Positions 34,572-45,944 of a DNA stretch of 62,000 nucleotides are shown piece by piece. Position 1 is the first letter of the stretch, and each line of letters opens with the position of its first letter. Made by a program: the position numbers and the translations under genes. Under the pieces are notes generated by a model. The model was given only the letters and a program-made list of their open reading frames with translations, was not told where the DNA came from and made no database searches. Source of the DNA: Diphasiastrum complanatum (Eukaryota > Streptophyta > Lycopodiopsida > Lycopodiales > Lycopodiaceae); assembly GCA_029204225.1 (NCBI GenBank), contig CM055097.1, forward strand, positions 38,061,106-38,123,105, read 5' to 3'.

Positions 34572-35442
34572 ATGTCTTCAATGGGTTCATCCTTGTTGGA
34601 ACCAAGTGAAAGATTGACCACTTCAAATTATTCAATTTGAAAAATGAGGATGGAGTCCATCTTGATCCTTCAAGACATGATGGACATAGTTCTTGGCCTT
34701 GAAGAAGAACCACAAGTTCTTCAAGAGGTTCAAAAATACAAAAAGAAAGCTAGGATGGCTCTCCACTACATTAAGATGAATGTCTCTAATGAGATATTGA
34801 GGGAGATAGGTACTTGTACAACAGCCAAAGAAGCTTGGGATTGTCTCAAGACTATCTATGAGGCTAAGAATACCTCTAGGCTTCTCACTCTTAGGAATCA
34901 AATCTTTCAAAGTAGCCAAAAGAGTGATGAGAGTGCATCTAGTTATGTTTTGAGAGTAAAAGATATTCATAGAGAGCTTGCTTGCATTGGTGATTCCATC
35001 AATCAAAATGAGCTAGTTCAAGTCATTCTCAATGGCTTGAGAAGTGAATTTGATAACCTTGTCCAATCCTATGCCATTAAGGAGGAGCTACCAAGTTTGG
35101 AGGCTCTCCAAAGTGTGCTAATTTCAGAAGAATCAAGACAAGAGTACAAGCTCTTGAGGATGGACAAGCTTTCTCTCACTCATAATGATGGCAAATCCCT
35201 CTTTGCCAAGGATAAGCACAAAGGGAGGAGCAAGAACCAACATCAACAATCCTCGAACAAGGACAAAGTCAAATCCAAAGACAAAGATGAGGAGGAAGAT
35301 GATTCCTCTATTGCTTCATCATCCAAGCTCAAGAAGAAGAAGATCAAGTGCTTTTATTGTGGCAAGAAAGGTCATTATGCCACCAATTGCTTCAAAAAGA
35401 AGAATCAACTCACGCAAGCCAATATTACCAATGAGAAGTAGG
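34572..35442 (+). pseudogene. Copia C gag
   Basis: The start at 34572 is chosen because B begins with the same MxSMG phrase. SERLTTSNYSI is followed by TGA (34638) where B and D have Trp. From 34644 the frame is open: UBN2-like gag (MALHYIKMNVSNEILREIG, LVQVILNGLRSEFDNLVQSY), a charged KDKDEEEDDSS stretch and an intact zinc knuckle CFYCGKKGHYATNC at about 35350. TAG at 35440 ends it where B has Glu. The reading goes straight on into protease, so gag and pol were one polyprotein. It forms the virus-like particle that packages element RNA. Confidence 0.9.
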
Positions 35443-38400
35443 ACACTATTGCCAGTGATGGAGAGGGATCTCTTATGGTCTCTAGTTTTTCATCTACTCC
35501 TTTCAAGAAGAACGGCCTATGGTATATTGATAGTGGAGCCTCTTCACATATGTGTAGCTCCAAGGACTCTTTCTCTTCTATTGCACCTTATGATGGAGTC
35601 AAGAAATCAATATACACTGCAAATGATTTTGAATGTCCTATTGAAGGCATAGGGAACATTCCCTTGAAGCTTGCATCCTCTAAAGTTCTTTCTATCTCAA
35701 GAGATCTTTATGTACCTAAGCTTACCAAGAATCTTATTAGTGTTGGCCAATTGCTTGATAATGGCCTTGATGTAAAATTTAATGTTGATACTTGCACTAT
35801 CAAGAAGAATGATGAGATACTTGCATTAGGATCTAGATTTGGTGACATCTATAAACTAGATCCAAATGAGTATGTGAATGCTTGTAATGTTGCTCTTGTG
35901 AACAAGCTCTCTATGGAGGAATTATGGCATAGAAGGTTGGGACATCCCAACTATAAATCCATGCTCTCTATGATCAAAAAAGCCAAAGCTATTGGCTTGC
36001 CAAAGTTACTCTCCAAGAAGATCAAGCCTTGTGAGGCTTGTGCTATTGCTAAATCTCACAAAAAGCCATTTACAAGATCCTCTATCAAAAGCAAGCATCC
36101 TCTGGAGTTAATCCACTCGGATGTGCATTTCTCATCAACTACAAGCAAGGGAGGAGCCACTTGTTTTGTTACTTTCATTGATGATTACACAAGATTCACT
36201 TGGATATATCTTCTTGCTTCTAAATCTATGGTGTTTGATCATTTTCTTATTTTCAAAGCTTATGTAGAGAAGCAATTCTCATTCAAGATTGAAGCTCTTA
36301 GAAGTGATGGAGGTGGTGAATATATCTCCAGTAAATTTCAAGATTTTTGTGAGCTTGAAGGCATTAAAAGAGAATTTTCTTGTGCCTACTCTCCATCTCA
36401 AAATGGAGTGGCCGAGAGAAAGAATAGATCTCTATCTGAATGTGCAAAATCTATGAGAATTGAGGCAAATTTGCCCAAAGATTTTTGGGGAGAAGCCATT
36501 AATTGTACAAATTATCTTTGCAATAGGCTCCCACACTTGGAGGAAAGTCACCATATGAAATCTTATTCTTGAAGAAGACTAATGTTGATCACCTTAGAGT
36601 TTTTGGATGCTTATGCTTTGTCCATATTCCCTTGGAAACAAGGAAGAAGGAAGATCCTAGTGCATGCAAAGGGATCATGGTTGGATACTCATCCACCAAG
36701 AAGGCCTATAGAGTCTTTATACTCTCTACTTCTCAAGTTATTGAAACTAGAGATGTTGTCTTTCATGAAGATCAACAATCATCTTTTGAAGAGGCCGAGA
36801 TCAGGAAATATATGGATGCATCATCAATTATTGATCTTTAAGACAATCATGATGTGATGGGGTCGAGATTTGAAGAAGACTCTCCTTGGATTTTCTCACC
36901 AAGAAGATCCATGAGAGATAGATCCGAGCCTAAGAGGCTCTCATATGATGACAAAGGCAAACAAGTGGATCTTGATTCCACTAATTATGTTTTTTATGTC
37001 TCTCATGAAGAGCCAAAGAATGTACAAGAGACACTCAATACCAAGGAGTGGTATGATGCCATGAAGCAAGAGTATGATGCATTGATCACCAACAATACTT
37101 GGGAGCTTGTGGATCCTCCATGCAACAGGCATGTGATTGGTTGCAAGTGGGTATTTCGGATCAAGTTCAATCATGATGGCACCATCAACAAGCATAAAGC
37201 AAGAATATGTGCCAAAGGATTTGCTCAAATCCATGGTCTTGATTATGAGGAGACCTTTGCACCTGTTGCAAAGATGGTGACAATAAGAATTCTTATTTCT
37301 CTTGCTTGTTTTTTCAAGTGAAATGTGTTCCAATTAGATGTATCCAATGCTTTTCTAAATGGTTATCTTGAGGAGGATATCTATATGGAACAACCTCAAG
37401 GAGTCATCAAGGATGAATGCAAAGTGTGCTTGCCCTTCAAAAGTCTTTATGGACTCAAGCAAGCACCAAGATCATGGTATTCAAGACTTAACTCTTTTCT
37501 TATCTCACTAGGATTTACTCTTAGTGACTATGATCATTCCATGTATCTAAAGTTTGTTGATAGCAATATTGTCATTTTTCTAATTTATGTTGATGACATT
37601 ATTCTTTGTGGAAGTTGTATCAAACTAGTGGATGAAACCAAGCTAGCACTTGGATGTGAGTTTAAAATGCAAGATCTAGGAGAGATGCATTACATCCTAG
37701 GCCTAGCAATTGATTTTTATGAAAATCATGTCTTTATATGCCAATCTAGATATGCTCACTCTATGTTGAAAAAATTCCATATGGAAAATTCTAAGAGCAT
37801 AGATACTCCAATGGAGCAAATTGTAAAAGATCCTAATAAAGGTGATGAAAGATCCTTTGAGGACATCACACTTTTTAGGAGTCTTGTAGGCTCCTTAATT
37901 TGGCTTACCATTACTAGGCCCGATCTAAGTTTTTGTGTGCACAAATTGAGTCAATTTATGCAAGATCCTAAGATCCATCATTGGAAGATGGCCAAGAGGA
38001 TTCTAAGATATGTATCTTCATCTTGTGATTATGGTCTACTCTATAAAAGTGAAGATCTATCCATTATTGGCTACTCGGATTCGGACTTTGCAAGTGACAA
38101 GTTGGATAGAAAGCCTATTAGTGCATACACTATCTTTCTTGGAGGCCATCTAATATCTTGGCTTTCCAAAAAGCAAGATACTATATCTTTCTCTTCATGT
38201 GAGGCCGAGTACAAAGCACTCACTACAACTACCAAAGAAGTGCTTTGGATCAAGAGGTTATTAATGGAGCTAAACTGCATCAAGGAGTATGATCTACCAA
38301 TGATCAAGTGTGATAACCTCTCGGCCCAAGCTCTTGCCAATAATCCCATATTTTATGCAAGAAGGAAGCATATAGAAGTGGCACACCATTTTGTGAGAGA

Positions 38401-38551
38401 AAAGCTTATTGGAGGAGAAATCTATTTGGAGCATGTCAACTCGTCCTCTTGTATTGCCGATCTACTCACCAAGCCTTTGAGCAAAAGTGCTTTCATCAAG
38501 CATAGATCTAATCTTGGAGTTATATCAAGATCAATGCTCAAATCCTCATAG
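35443..38551 (+). pseudogene. Copia C pol: protease, integrase, RT, RNase H
   Basis: The protease site is DSGASSHMC (about 35530). Integrase has the zinc region HRRLGHPNYKS ... CEACAIAKSHKK, first Asp in HSDVHFSSTT, second in LRSDGGGEYISSKF and Glu in NGVAERKNRSLSECAKS. A frameshift near 36536 and stops at 36839 (TAA) and 37319 (TGA for Trp) follow. RT (37100-37700) has CKWVFRIKFNHDGTINKHKA and the active site FLIYVDDIILCGSCIKL. The last frame, 37325-38551, is open for 408 codons through RNase H (YSDSDFASDKLD, SSCEAEYKAL, HIEVAHHFV). Domain order is typical copia. Five lesions in about 1300 codons make it non-autonomous. Confidence 0.93.
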
Positions 38552-38569
38552 ATAATTTTTTAGGAGGAG

Positions 38570-39306
38570 TGTGAATAATTGAAAAAGATTATCTATGTTA
38601 GATATAGGGGTCTTATGTCTTTTACATCAAGCATCTAGGTGTAGGATGTTGATAGAAATAAATTTGGCATAGATGGCAAATTATGCATTTCCACTTGTAA
38701 TGCCACTATTGAGCCAAAATAGAGTAAGAGGCTAAACACGTGCCAATTAGAGTGTAGACAAGTGTAAAGCTTTTGTTTGATGAATTCCAAGAGGTCCAAT
38801 AGGATTATTAGGTGGAACCTTGTGAGGTCCAATAGGAAATTGAGGTGTGCTTGAATATAGTGCAATAGAATTAAGAGGTGCATGGATCAATGATCCAATA
38901 AGATCAAGAGGTGAAAAAATATGGTCCAATCATAGTTAAGCATAGTGGTAGCTCGTGGACCTACTAGTATCATTGTACTCCTCATTTTGAATCTAATTGA
39001 TTTGGTCATTTCATGGATTTTGTGAGTTATTGGATTTCTAGCTTTCTCTCTCTACCCGAGAGCTCATGATGCATTTTCTCTCTCTACCCGAGGAGAGCAG
39101 CTTTTTTTTACTTAGATTATTTTTTGAATACTTCCCACACTTGTGAGTGAGAGTTGGAAGTGTTTGAATGCATGTAGTAGTGTGTTTTTGCCATAGGATC
39201 TAAGATTGATCTTGAATCTCAATCTAGTCTTGATCTTGGTGCATCTACACACCTTAGGAGATCACAAGTACATGTAGTGGACAGTCCACACATGTGAAAT
39301 TCAACA
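38570..39306 (+). repeat. 3' LTR of copia C
   Basis: 737 bp, TGTGAATAATTG to GAAATTCAACA, preceded by the purine tract AGGAGGAG. Pairs with 33076-33814. Confidence 0.93.
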
Positions 39307-39311
39307 AAGAT

Positions 39312-40453
39312 ATCAAGTTTCCTCCAAGATATATGACATAAGCACTTGTAGATTTTTGATCTGCTCTATCACTTGCAAAATCCGAGTTAGAATAACCAAT
39401 AATAGAAAGATCTTCACTTTTATATAATAAACCAAAATCAAAAGTTGAAGATATATATCTAAGCACTAAATTGGCCTTTTTCCAATGATAAATTGAAGGA
39501 TTTTGCATAGTCTGGCTCAACTTAATAACACTAAAGCTTATGTCAGGTCTAGTTATTGTGAGCCAAATTAAGAAGCTTATAAGACTTCTAAAAAGTGTGA
39601 TGTCCTCGAAGGATCTTTCATCACCTTTGTTAGAGTCCTTTACATTTTGTTCCATAGGTGTTTCTATACTCTTACAATTCAACATATTGAACTTTTTTAA
39701 CATTGAAAGAGCATACTTAGATTGACATATGAAAGCTTTATCTTTAAGAAAGTCAATCTCTAGTCCTAGAATATAGTGAATTTTTCCAAGATCTTGCATC
39801 TTGAACTCTTTTCCAAGTGCAATCTTGGTTTCCTCAACTAACTTGATACAACTTCCTGTCGGAATGATATCATCAACATAAATAAGAAGGATGACAATAT
39901 CTTTATCAAAAAACTTGACATATAAGGAAGGATCATAGTTACTAAGATTAAATCCTAGTGACTCAAGAAAGGTGTTAAGTCGAGAATACCATGACCTTGG
40001 GGCTTGCTTTAATCCATATAAACTTTTGAAGAGCAAGCAAACTTTTTCCTCATTATGGATGAGCCCAATAGGTTGATTCATATAGATCTCTTATTCTAAA
40101 TAGCCATTTAGAAATGCATTAGAAACATCTAGTTGAAGAATTTGCCAATTAAAAAAACAAGCAAGAGAAATTATGATTCTAATTGACACCATCTTTGCAA
40201 TTGGGGCAAAGGTCTCCTCATAATCGAGTCCATATACTTGGCCTCCATCACATCTTAAAGCTTTAACTTTGCAAGAAAACTTTTTTTCTACATAAGCTTT
40301 AAAGATAAGGAAGTGATCAAAAACCCTAGCCTTTGAAGAAAGTAGATACAACCAAGTGTATCTAGTAAAGTCATCAATAAAGGTGACAAAACATGTTGCA
40401 CCACCAATACTTTTAGAAGAGAAAAAATGTACATCTGAATGTATGAGTTCCAA
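39312..40453 (-). pseudogene. Copia D integrase-RT fusion by deletion, then RT
   Basis: 40453-40091 has the integrase core start (HSDVHFFSSKSIGGATCFVT, FIDDFTRYTWLYLLSS, LRCDGG) and jumps straight to RT (QVYGLDYEETFAPIAKM). Roughly 1 kb between them, present in C, is missing. After a stop near 40091, RT runs 40081-39312 with LLIYVDDIIPTGSCIKL and NCKSIETPMEQNVKD, up to GGNLIS where element C is inserted. The reading resumes left of C at 33070. The active site is kept, but the integrase lacks its third acidic residue. Confidence 0.88.
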
Positions 40454-40467
40454 TGGATGAGTAGTCT

Positions 40468-41626
40468 TTATAAAAGACTTCTAATATGGCTTTTTGTGTG
40501 ACTTTGCAATGGCACAAGCCTCACAAGGCTTGAAATCTTTAGAAAGAGATTTTGGAAGACCAATAGCCTTCTCCTTCTTAACCATAGAAGACATAGATGT
40601 AAAGTTAGGAAAGATAAGATTGAGTCAAATGACTCCTTTGAATAGCACATATGTGAAGAGGCTCCACTGTCTATGTACCAAGCTCCATCTTTCTTGAAAG
40701 GTGATGAAGAAAAATTGGACACCATAAGTGATCCTTCTCTATCACTTGCAACAGAATCTTCTTCAATCTCTTTGGAGAGATTAGCTTGCTTGAGTTGGTT
40801 TTTTTTCTTAAAACAATTAGAGGCATAGTGCCTCTTTTTTCCATAGAAGAAGCACTTCACTTTCTTCTTCTTGGTTTTTGACTTAGAGGGATGAGATGTT
40901 TCATCCTCTTTACCATCTTGATCTCGATCTTTGCTTTTTCTTTGTTGTATGCTTGAGAGAATTGGTTCTTACTCCTTCCTTTCTGCATGCCTTTGACAAA
41001 AGGGCTTTTTCACTTCCACCATGTTCAAGTTTGTTCATCCTGGAGAGTTTATAGCTTTGTCTAGATTCTTCAGAAATAAGAATTCCTTGGAGAGTTTCTA
41101 GATTAGGTAACTCCTCCTTAATAGCAAAAGACTGAACAAGATTATCATAGTCACCTCTCAAGCCATTCAGTATGACTTGGACTAGCTCAACTTGGTTAAT
41201 GGTAACACCAACACAGGAAAGCTCTCTATGTAAATCTTTAACTCTCAGAACATAGTTAGATGCACTCTCTTCACTTCTTTGGAAACTTTGGAAAATCTGA
41301 TTCCTAAGAGTGAGTATTCTAGAAGTATTCTTTGCTTCATAGATGGTCTTTAGTGCATCCCAAGCTTCTTTGGCTGTAGTGCAAGATCCTATCTCTCTCA
41401 AAATTTCATTAGATACATTCATCTTAATGAAATGTAGAGCCATTCTAGCTCTCTTCTTATATTTAGGAATTTCAACTTGTGCTTGAGGCTCCTCCTCAAC
41501 ACCAAGCACAATATCCATAACATCCTGGAGAATCAAAACAGACTCCATTCTTAACTTCCAAATTGAGTAATTAGAAGTGTTTAGTCTTTCACTGGCTTCT
41601 AGAAGATATCCTCCCTGAGATGCCAT
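40468..41626 (-). pseudogene. Copia D gag and protease start, broken
   Basis: Starts at 41626 with MASQGGYLLEASERLNTSNY and contains the UBN2-like gag (MALHFIKMNVSNEILREIG, ILTLRNQIFQSF). The frame is lost near 40910. The zinc knuckle at about 40850 reads CFFYGKKRHYASNC, with Tyr for the second Cys and Arg for Gly. The protease follows as WYIDSGASSHMC with its Asp intact. A deletion near 40620 then joins protease directly to the integrase zinc region (KPCEACAIAKSHKK). The gene is dead but the family relation to B and C is plain. Confidence 0.85.
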
Positions 41627-42384
41627 TATAATGAAGACTTCTTAGTTATTGGATTGAAATATGTTTGAGCTTGTTCCTATCAGACTTAGAGTTGCTGCTC
41701 TCTTTCACTATAGGTATTTTCAAGGTTGAACTACCTTCCTATGTGAAACACTTGCAACTATATATAAGATAAATCTCAAATATTCAACAAGACAAGTTAT
41801 CTAGATCAGACACAAAAAGTGGTTTGAGACACTTTGGCTGGTTTGAATCCTACTTTTGGCACGTGTGAAATGCTTCAAAAGAAAACACTATTGACACTCA
41901 GAAGGCTCAAAGGGTGTTCAAATACTTCAAACTCAGTCTTGATCTATAGTTTCTTGTGTTGGATGCTCAAAACAATGGATTCAAAACAAAGTATAATTGA
42001 ATCAAATCAAAATGTTGTCACTCAGATTTTGGACCTATCCCTATCCTCTTTAAGAGCTTATAACTCTTGCTAGACACATCAGATTGATTTGGTTTCAATT
42101 TCTATGAGAAATACAGATCAAATGCTTTCCATCAAGCTATAACATTGCTATCTTTGGATCTATAAGTAAGGAGAACAAAGGGACTGCAGAACTTTGATTT
42201 TCACACGTGCGAAATTCCATAATTCCGTACTTCCTCAATTCAGGCCTAAAAATTCAGTTCAAGTCCGATTTGATCCAAATAAACTTCAGAGAAGGGATAG
42301 AAAAAGTGCAAAACTACTTTTTTGCTCGATTTAGCTCTCAATTTCTTGTACAATCAGAGTTGTTAGCATGCAAAGCTTAATGTG
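41627..42384 (-). other. Leader of copia D
   Basis: Untranslated leader between D's gag start and PBS. Contains GGCACGTGTGAAATGC and TTTCACACGTGCGAAATTCC, variants of the palindrome seen in the LTRs. Confidence 0.7.
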
Positions 42385-42397
42385 GCTCTGATACCAT
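42385..42397 (-). promoter_or_regulatory. Primer-binding site of copia D
   Basis: Plus strand GGCTCTGATACCA, that is TGGTATCAGAGCC on D's own strand, directly beside its 5' LTR. Confidence 0.9.
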
Positions 42398-43187
42398 GAC
42401 AAAATTTTCAGAATTCACATGTGTGGGGAATGTCCACAAGAGTGACTGATCCTAATTAAGCTTTGTGATTGGCACTATAACCTAATTCTAGATTGATTAA
42501 CAAAATCTAGTTCAGAAGAAATGGCTAATCCACAATCTAGCATGCTAATCAACAGAATATAATAGCAATGATCAAAGAATAAAAAATTACAAGATTTCAA
42601 TGTATGAGCATAAGCCTCAACACGAGTTAGAGAGAGAGATCTAGAGAGATAACAAGCAATATTTGTTTAGATCCAAAATGACATGAGATAGCTACAAAAC
42701 TTTGGTTCTTCATCATTGATTGTGTGGAAAGCTACACATATATATGGAGATTGAGGTAGCTCGAGGTAGAACCATATCTATCCATTCCAAAATGACATCT
42801 AAAGTGACATCTAGAGTCTATGTGACATTTGTGACTTGTCATGCATGAAATTCTACCAGCTTTTTACAAGGGTACTAGTTCTAACTAGAAATGTCCAAAT
42901 CATCATGCATGCGTCCATTAAACTTTGTGCATGCCTTGCATGTCACTATGGATCACTTACAATTAATGCATGTGAGTTGCCACGAGTTTCTACAAGCATA
43001 ATCATGCTAGTTCTATGTCTACAACTATATGCAAGTTGCATTTATCAAACTAGATAATACATAACCATGTAGCTCGAGTTCTATGTAGGCCAAACTTGGC
43101 ATTTTGCATTAATGAGCTATATACTTGCATGGTACAACATTTGTAGCAAGCCAAGAAATCAATTTGGATTGTTTTTCAATTTTAACA
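42398..43187 (-). repeat. 5' LTR of copia D
   Basis: 790 bp, TGACAAAATTTTC to CAATTTTAACA, paired with 31868-32661. It abuts the minus-strand PBS at 42385-42397 and is followed by the target duplicate caaga. Confidence 0.92.
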
Positions 43188-44654
43188 CAAGATTCCTCGA
43201 ATCAAAGAAAGATAGAAATAAATTTCCTAATTCGAAACAGGATTTTGTTTCGTAAAGGAAAGGTGTGTGAACCGGAGAATGGCACTGTAAGGGCCCAAAT
43301 CTTGCATGAGTGTCATGATAGTCCATGCGCAGGACATCCGGGTATACAAAGAATACTTGACTTAGTTCGACGGCAATTTTGGTGGCCTAAGATGAAAAGT
43401 CAAGTAGAGGCCTATGTACTTAGATGTACTAAGTGCCAGTTTAATAAAGCAGAGAGGCAAAAAGCTAGTGGCCTATTACATCCTTTAGATATTCCTACCG
43501 AAAAGTGAGAAAGTATATCTATGGATTTTGTGGTCGGGCTTCCACATACAAGGAAGGGCCACGATTCGGTTTGGGTCATTGCTGACAGACTCACAAAGTT
43601 TGCTCAATTTATTCCAGCGAAAACTATTGTTAAAGCTTCAGAACTAGCTCAACTATTTGTTGAGAAGCTTTTTCGACTGTACGAGCTGCCTTGTGATATT
43701 GTCAATGACCGTGACCCAAAATTCATTGGAAATTTTTGGCAAATAGTATTTGAAAAGTTGGAAACAACTTTAAGTATGAGTTTTACAGATCATCTAGAAT
43801 CAGACGGTCAAATGGAGAGGAACAATCAGATGATGGAGGATATGCTTTGAGCATATGTGGGCCATCGGCAGTCTGATTGGGAATAGTACCTTCCACTGGT
43901 GAAATTTGCATATAACAGTGCAAAACATTCAACGACCGGATTTAGTTCTTTCATGCTTATGTATGGTTTTCAACCTCGATCACCAATTAGTGTTGGCATG
44001 AAAAACCTACGGGTGCAAGCCGCAGCTGATATTCTTGCGGATATGCAAGAAATGTTACAGCTGGCTAAAGATAGCATAAGAAGTGCCCAAGGCAGGGCAA
44101 GACACTATAGTGATCTATCTCGAAAGCACAAGGTATTCATGGTCAACGACTGGGTGTTTTTGAGAGTCTCTAGTCACTCTAGGGGCTTGAAAAGTATTAG
44201 GTGTGCAAAGTTGGCGCCTAGGTATTGCGGTCCTTTTAAGGTTATCCAAGTGATAAACAAGGTTGCATACAAACTAGACCTTCTAGCTAATATTGGAATT
44301 CATCATGCTTTTCACGTTAGTAAGTTGAAACTCTTGTTGGGGGTTGGGGAGGCCCTGGTCTCTATGGAAGATCTAGTGGAACTTCTTCGTGATGAGTCCG
44401 TGAGTGGACCACCTGAACCTGAGGCGATTGTTAATAGCCGGCAGAGGACTCTACGGAGTAGGGTGCTTCGGAAATTTTTAGTCAGGTGGAGGGGCAAATC
44501 AGAAGTGGAGGATACCTGGGAAAAGGAGGTTGATCTCCCGAAAGATTTTCCAATTTTTTTTCCTACAAGAAAAAATTTAAGTTTAAGGGAAGGAATGTTA
44601 CATACCTATGTAACTAGCAATACTTCCAATGGTCCATTTAGTGTTGGGGGATAA
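43188..44654 (+). pseudogene. Gypsy E integrase with chromodomain-like C-terminus
   Basis: The HHCC zinc region reads HECHDSPCAGHPG, LVRRQFWWPKM and CTKCQFNKAERQK. The catalytic core has SMDFVVGLP (first Asp), NDRDPKFIG (second Asp) and a decayed third acidic region (ESDGQMERNNQMMEDML). The C-terminal module is SRKHKVFMVNDWVFLRV, KLAPRYCGPFKVI, HHAFHVSKLKL, then VLRKFLVRWRGKSEVEDTWE, a chromodomain-like motif that in chromoviruses guides integration to chromatin. Three stops (43506, 43848, 43887) break it. The last codons overlap the LTR start at 44597. Confidence 0.85.
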
Positions 44655-45100
44655 ATGGCAAGTTATCCTTGGATAAGGGCTAACCTTAGGATTAAGGGTA
44701 TGTGCCTTTGGATAAGGGTAGATAAGTGACTATACCTTGGTCGGAGGTATGAAGTCACGTGACCCTTGGATAAGGGTTACCCTTAGGATTAAGAGTACGT
44801 GTCTTAGATTAAGGTACTAGTTTCTTTGGTTAAGGGCAGATAGGTATCTATGCCTTGGATGGAGGTATGGAACCTAGAGAGGTGTTAGAAAGTCATTGGA
44901 TGACTATTTTTTTAAACCTTGGGCCTCAACCTTCAACCATATCACTTTATTGGTCTAGGACCAAAGTATACTTGCACAACTTGGGCATTAAGACCTAGTA
45001 GGAGGGCGCCCTCCCAAAGGGTCCATTGAGTTCCCAACTCTCACAAGAAAGGCATTCAAAGAGTCATAGGTTATGGAAGGAGTCTCTTGACATTCCATAA
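44597..45100 (+). repeat. 3' LTR of gypsy E (right end uncertain)
   Basis: TGTTACATACC follows the purine tract AAGGGAAGGAA. Inside are two diverged direct repeats of about 110-130 bp (about 44657-44760 and 44762-44880), each with CCTTGGATAAGGG, CCTTAGGATTAAG and CCTTGG..GGAGGTATG. The real LTR may extend further right. Confidence 0.6.
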
Positions 45101-45490
45101 GCCTATGGAGGCTCTTGGAGATTCTTTAGCTCCCTAGGCTTCTCTCTCTCTCTCATTGGATGAGCATGGAACTCCATAGTGCATTGGAGTGGTCCATGGG
45201 CCATCTATATGAGGGTAGTAGGGCACCCATTTGGGGGGGGGGGGAGATCTCTCTTGTTTGTTTGGCTTATGCTCTAGTGTTGCTACTAGTGTGTAGAGTG
45301 CTTTCTTGTGGTAGTATGCTTAAGGTTTGGATCTTGATTATGGTATGAGACATAAGTAGGGTTTGGATCTTGAGTATGCTATGGAGTCTTGTGGTATGCT
45401 TGTGATTTGTTTATGGTTAGAAAGGGGGTGCTAGATAGGTCTTGATTGGAGCTTGGATCTATGTTGGGTGGTGCATACTTGAGGCCAGCT
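45101..45490. other. Spacer with a 12-G run
   Basis: Possibly still LTR of E. A run of 12 G lies at 45233-45244. TATGCT/GTGGTATGCTT phrases repeat loosely around 45300-45400. No gene. Confidence 0.4.
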
Positions 45491-45492
45491 TG

Positions 45493-45944
45493 TTATCTAT
45501 CTTTGTCTTTAAAGAGTAGGGACACAGGTGGAGGCATCCTAGCTTGGAGTTGGGGAGCATCTTGAAGTTTGCAGGTTGCTTGGAGGACATTTGGAGGCTC
45601 TACCTTTGATTTGGAGGACTTCCTCACCTCTACTTGTAAAAGTATATTTGAAAGATCACAGTCATCATTCTCTAGAATGTGTCTAGTGTGTTGCACAGTC
45701 CGAATGGCATCTTCTAATATGCATATGTACCCCAATCAACTGTAAAGGTGGTCTTAGACAGATCTTCTTCTTGGATTGATACTTGGTCATAGCTTGAAAA
45801 TCCATCAAGAAAACTATATCTTGCAATGCCTGCAACTTGATAGGTTGCACAAACCTTGGTTATCAGTCTCAAGGGAATGGACTCATCATCAAATAGTGGT
45901 AGAAACAGATCTGGACGGATGGGTTGGTGATGGTAGAGAGACAT
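45493..45944 (-). pseudogene. Element G gypsy RT fragment
   Basis: The frame 45944-45714 reads YSFLDGFSSYDQVSIQEEDL then SKTTFTVDWGTYAY, the well-known gypsy RT segment around the DGFSGYNQI motif. Upstream in the same frame is IPLRLITKVCATYQVAG, which does not look like RT. Downstream, frame 45735-45493 has EDAIRTVQHTRHILENDD, not the usual PFGLKNAGATFQ, so the RT has been joined to other sequence by deletion. The YVDD motif is absent. Confidence 0.7.

Larger units (their letters stand above)
33076..39306 (+). mobile_element. Ty1/copia retrotransposon C nested in D, full length
   Basis: Both LTRs, PBS, gag-pol and polypurine tract are present, total 6231 bp. It is flanked by a perfect 5-bp target-site duplication aagat (33071-33075 and 39307-39311). 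It is the youngest of the E-D-C nest by position. Its gag-pol has a few stops and one frameshift, so it cannot act on its own. Confidence 0.95.
31868..43187 (-). mobile_element. Ty1/copia retrotransposon D nested in gypsy E
   Basis: Complete element on the minus strand: 5' LTR right (42398-43187), PBS, gag, pol and 3' LTR left (31868-32661). The 5-bp target-site duplication caaga is perfect (31863-31867 and 43188-43192). Without the C insertion D is about 5.1 kb, shorter than C because of internal deletions. The LTRs differ at some 20 positions by eye. Confidence 0.92.
31420..45100 (+). mobile_element. Ty3/gypsy retrotransposon E, split by D, 5'-truncated
   Basis: Left part 31420-31867 (RT end and RNase H), right part 43188-44654 (integrase and chromodomain-like tail) and a 3' LTR from 44597. 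The two parts join in frame when D and one 5-bp duplicate (caaga) are removed. Gag, protease and most of RT are missing at the left, where E begins abruptly next to the tandem repeat of X. The end of the 3' LTR is not determined because no second LTR is present. Confidence 0.85.

Noticed and set aside
45160-45348. Short plus-strand frame across the 12-G run
   Set aside because: Low-complexity sequence and no supporting context.
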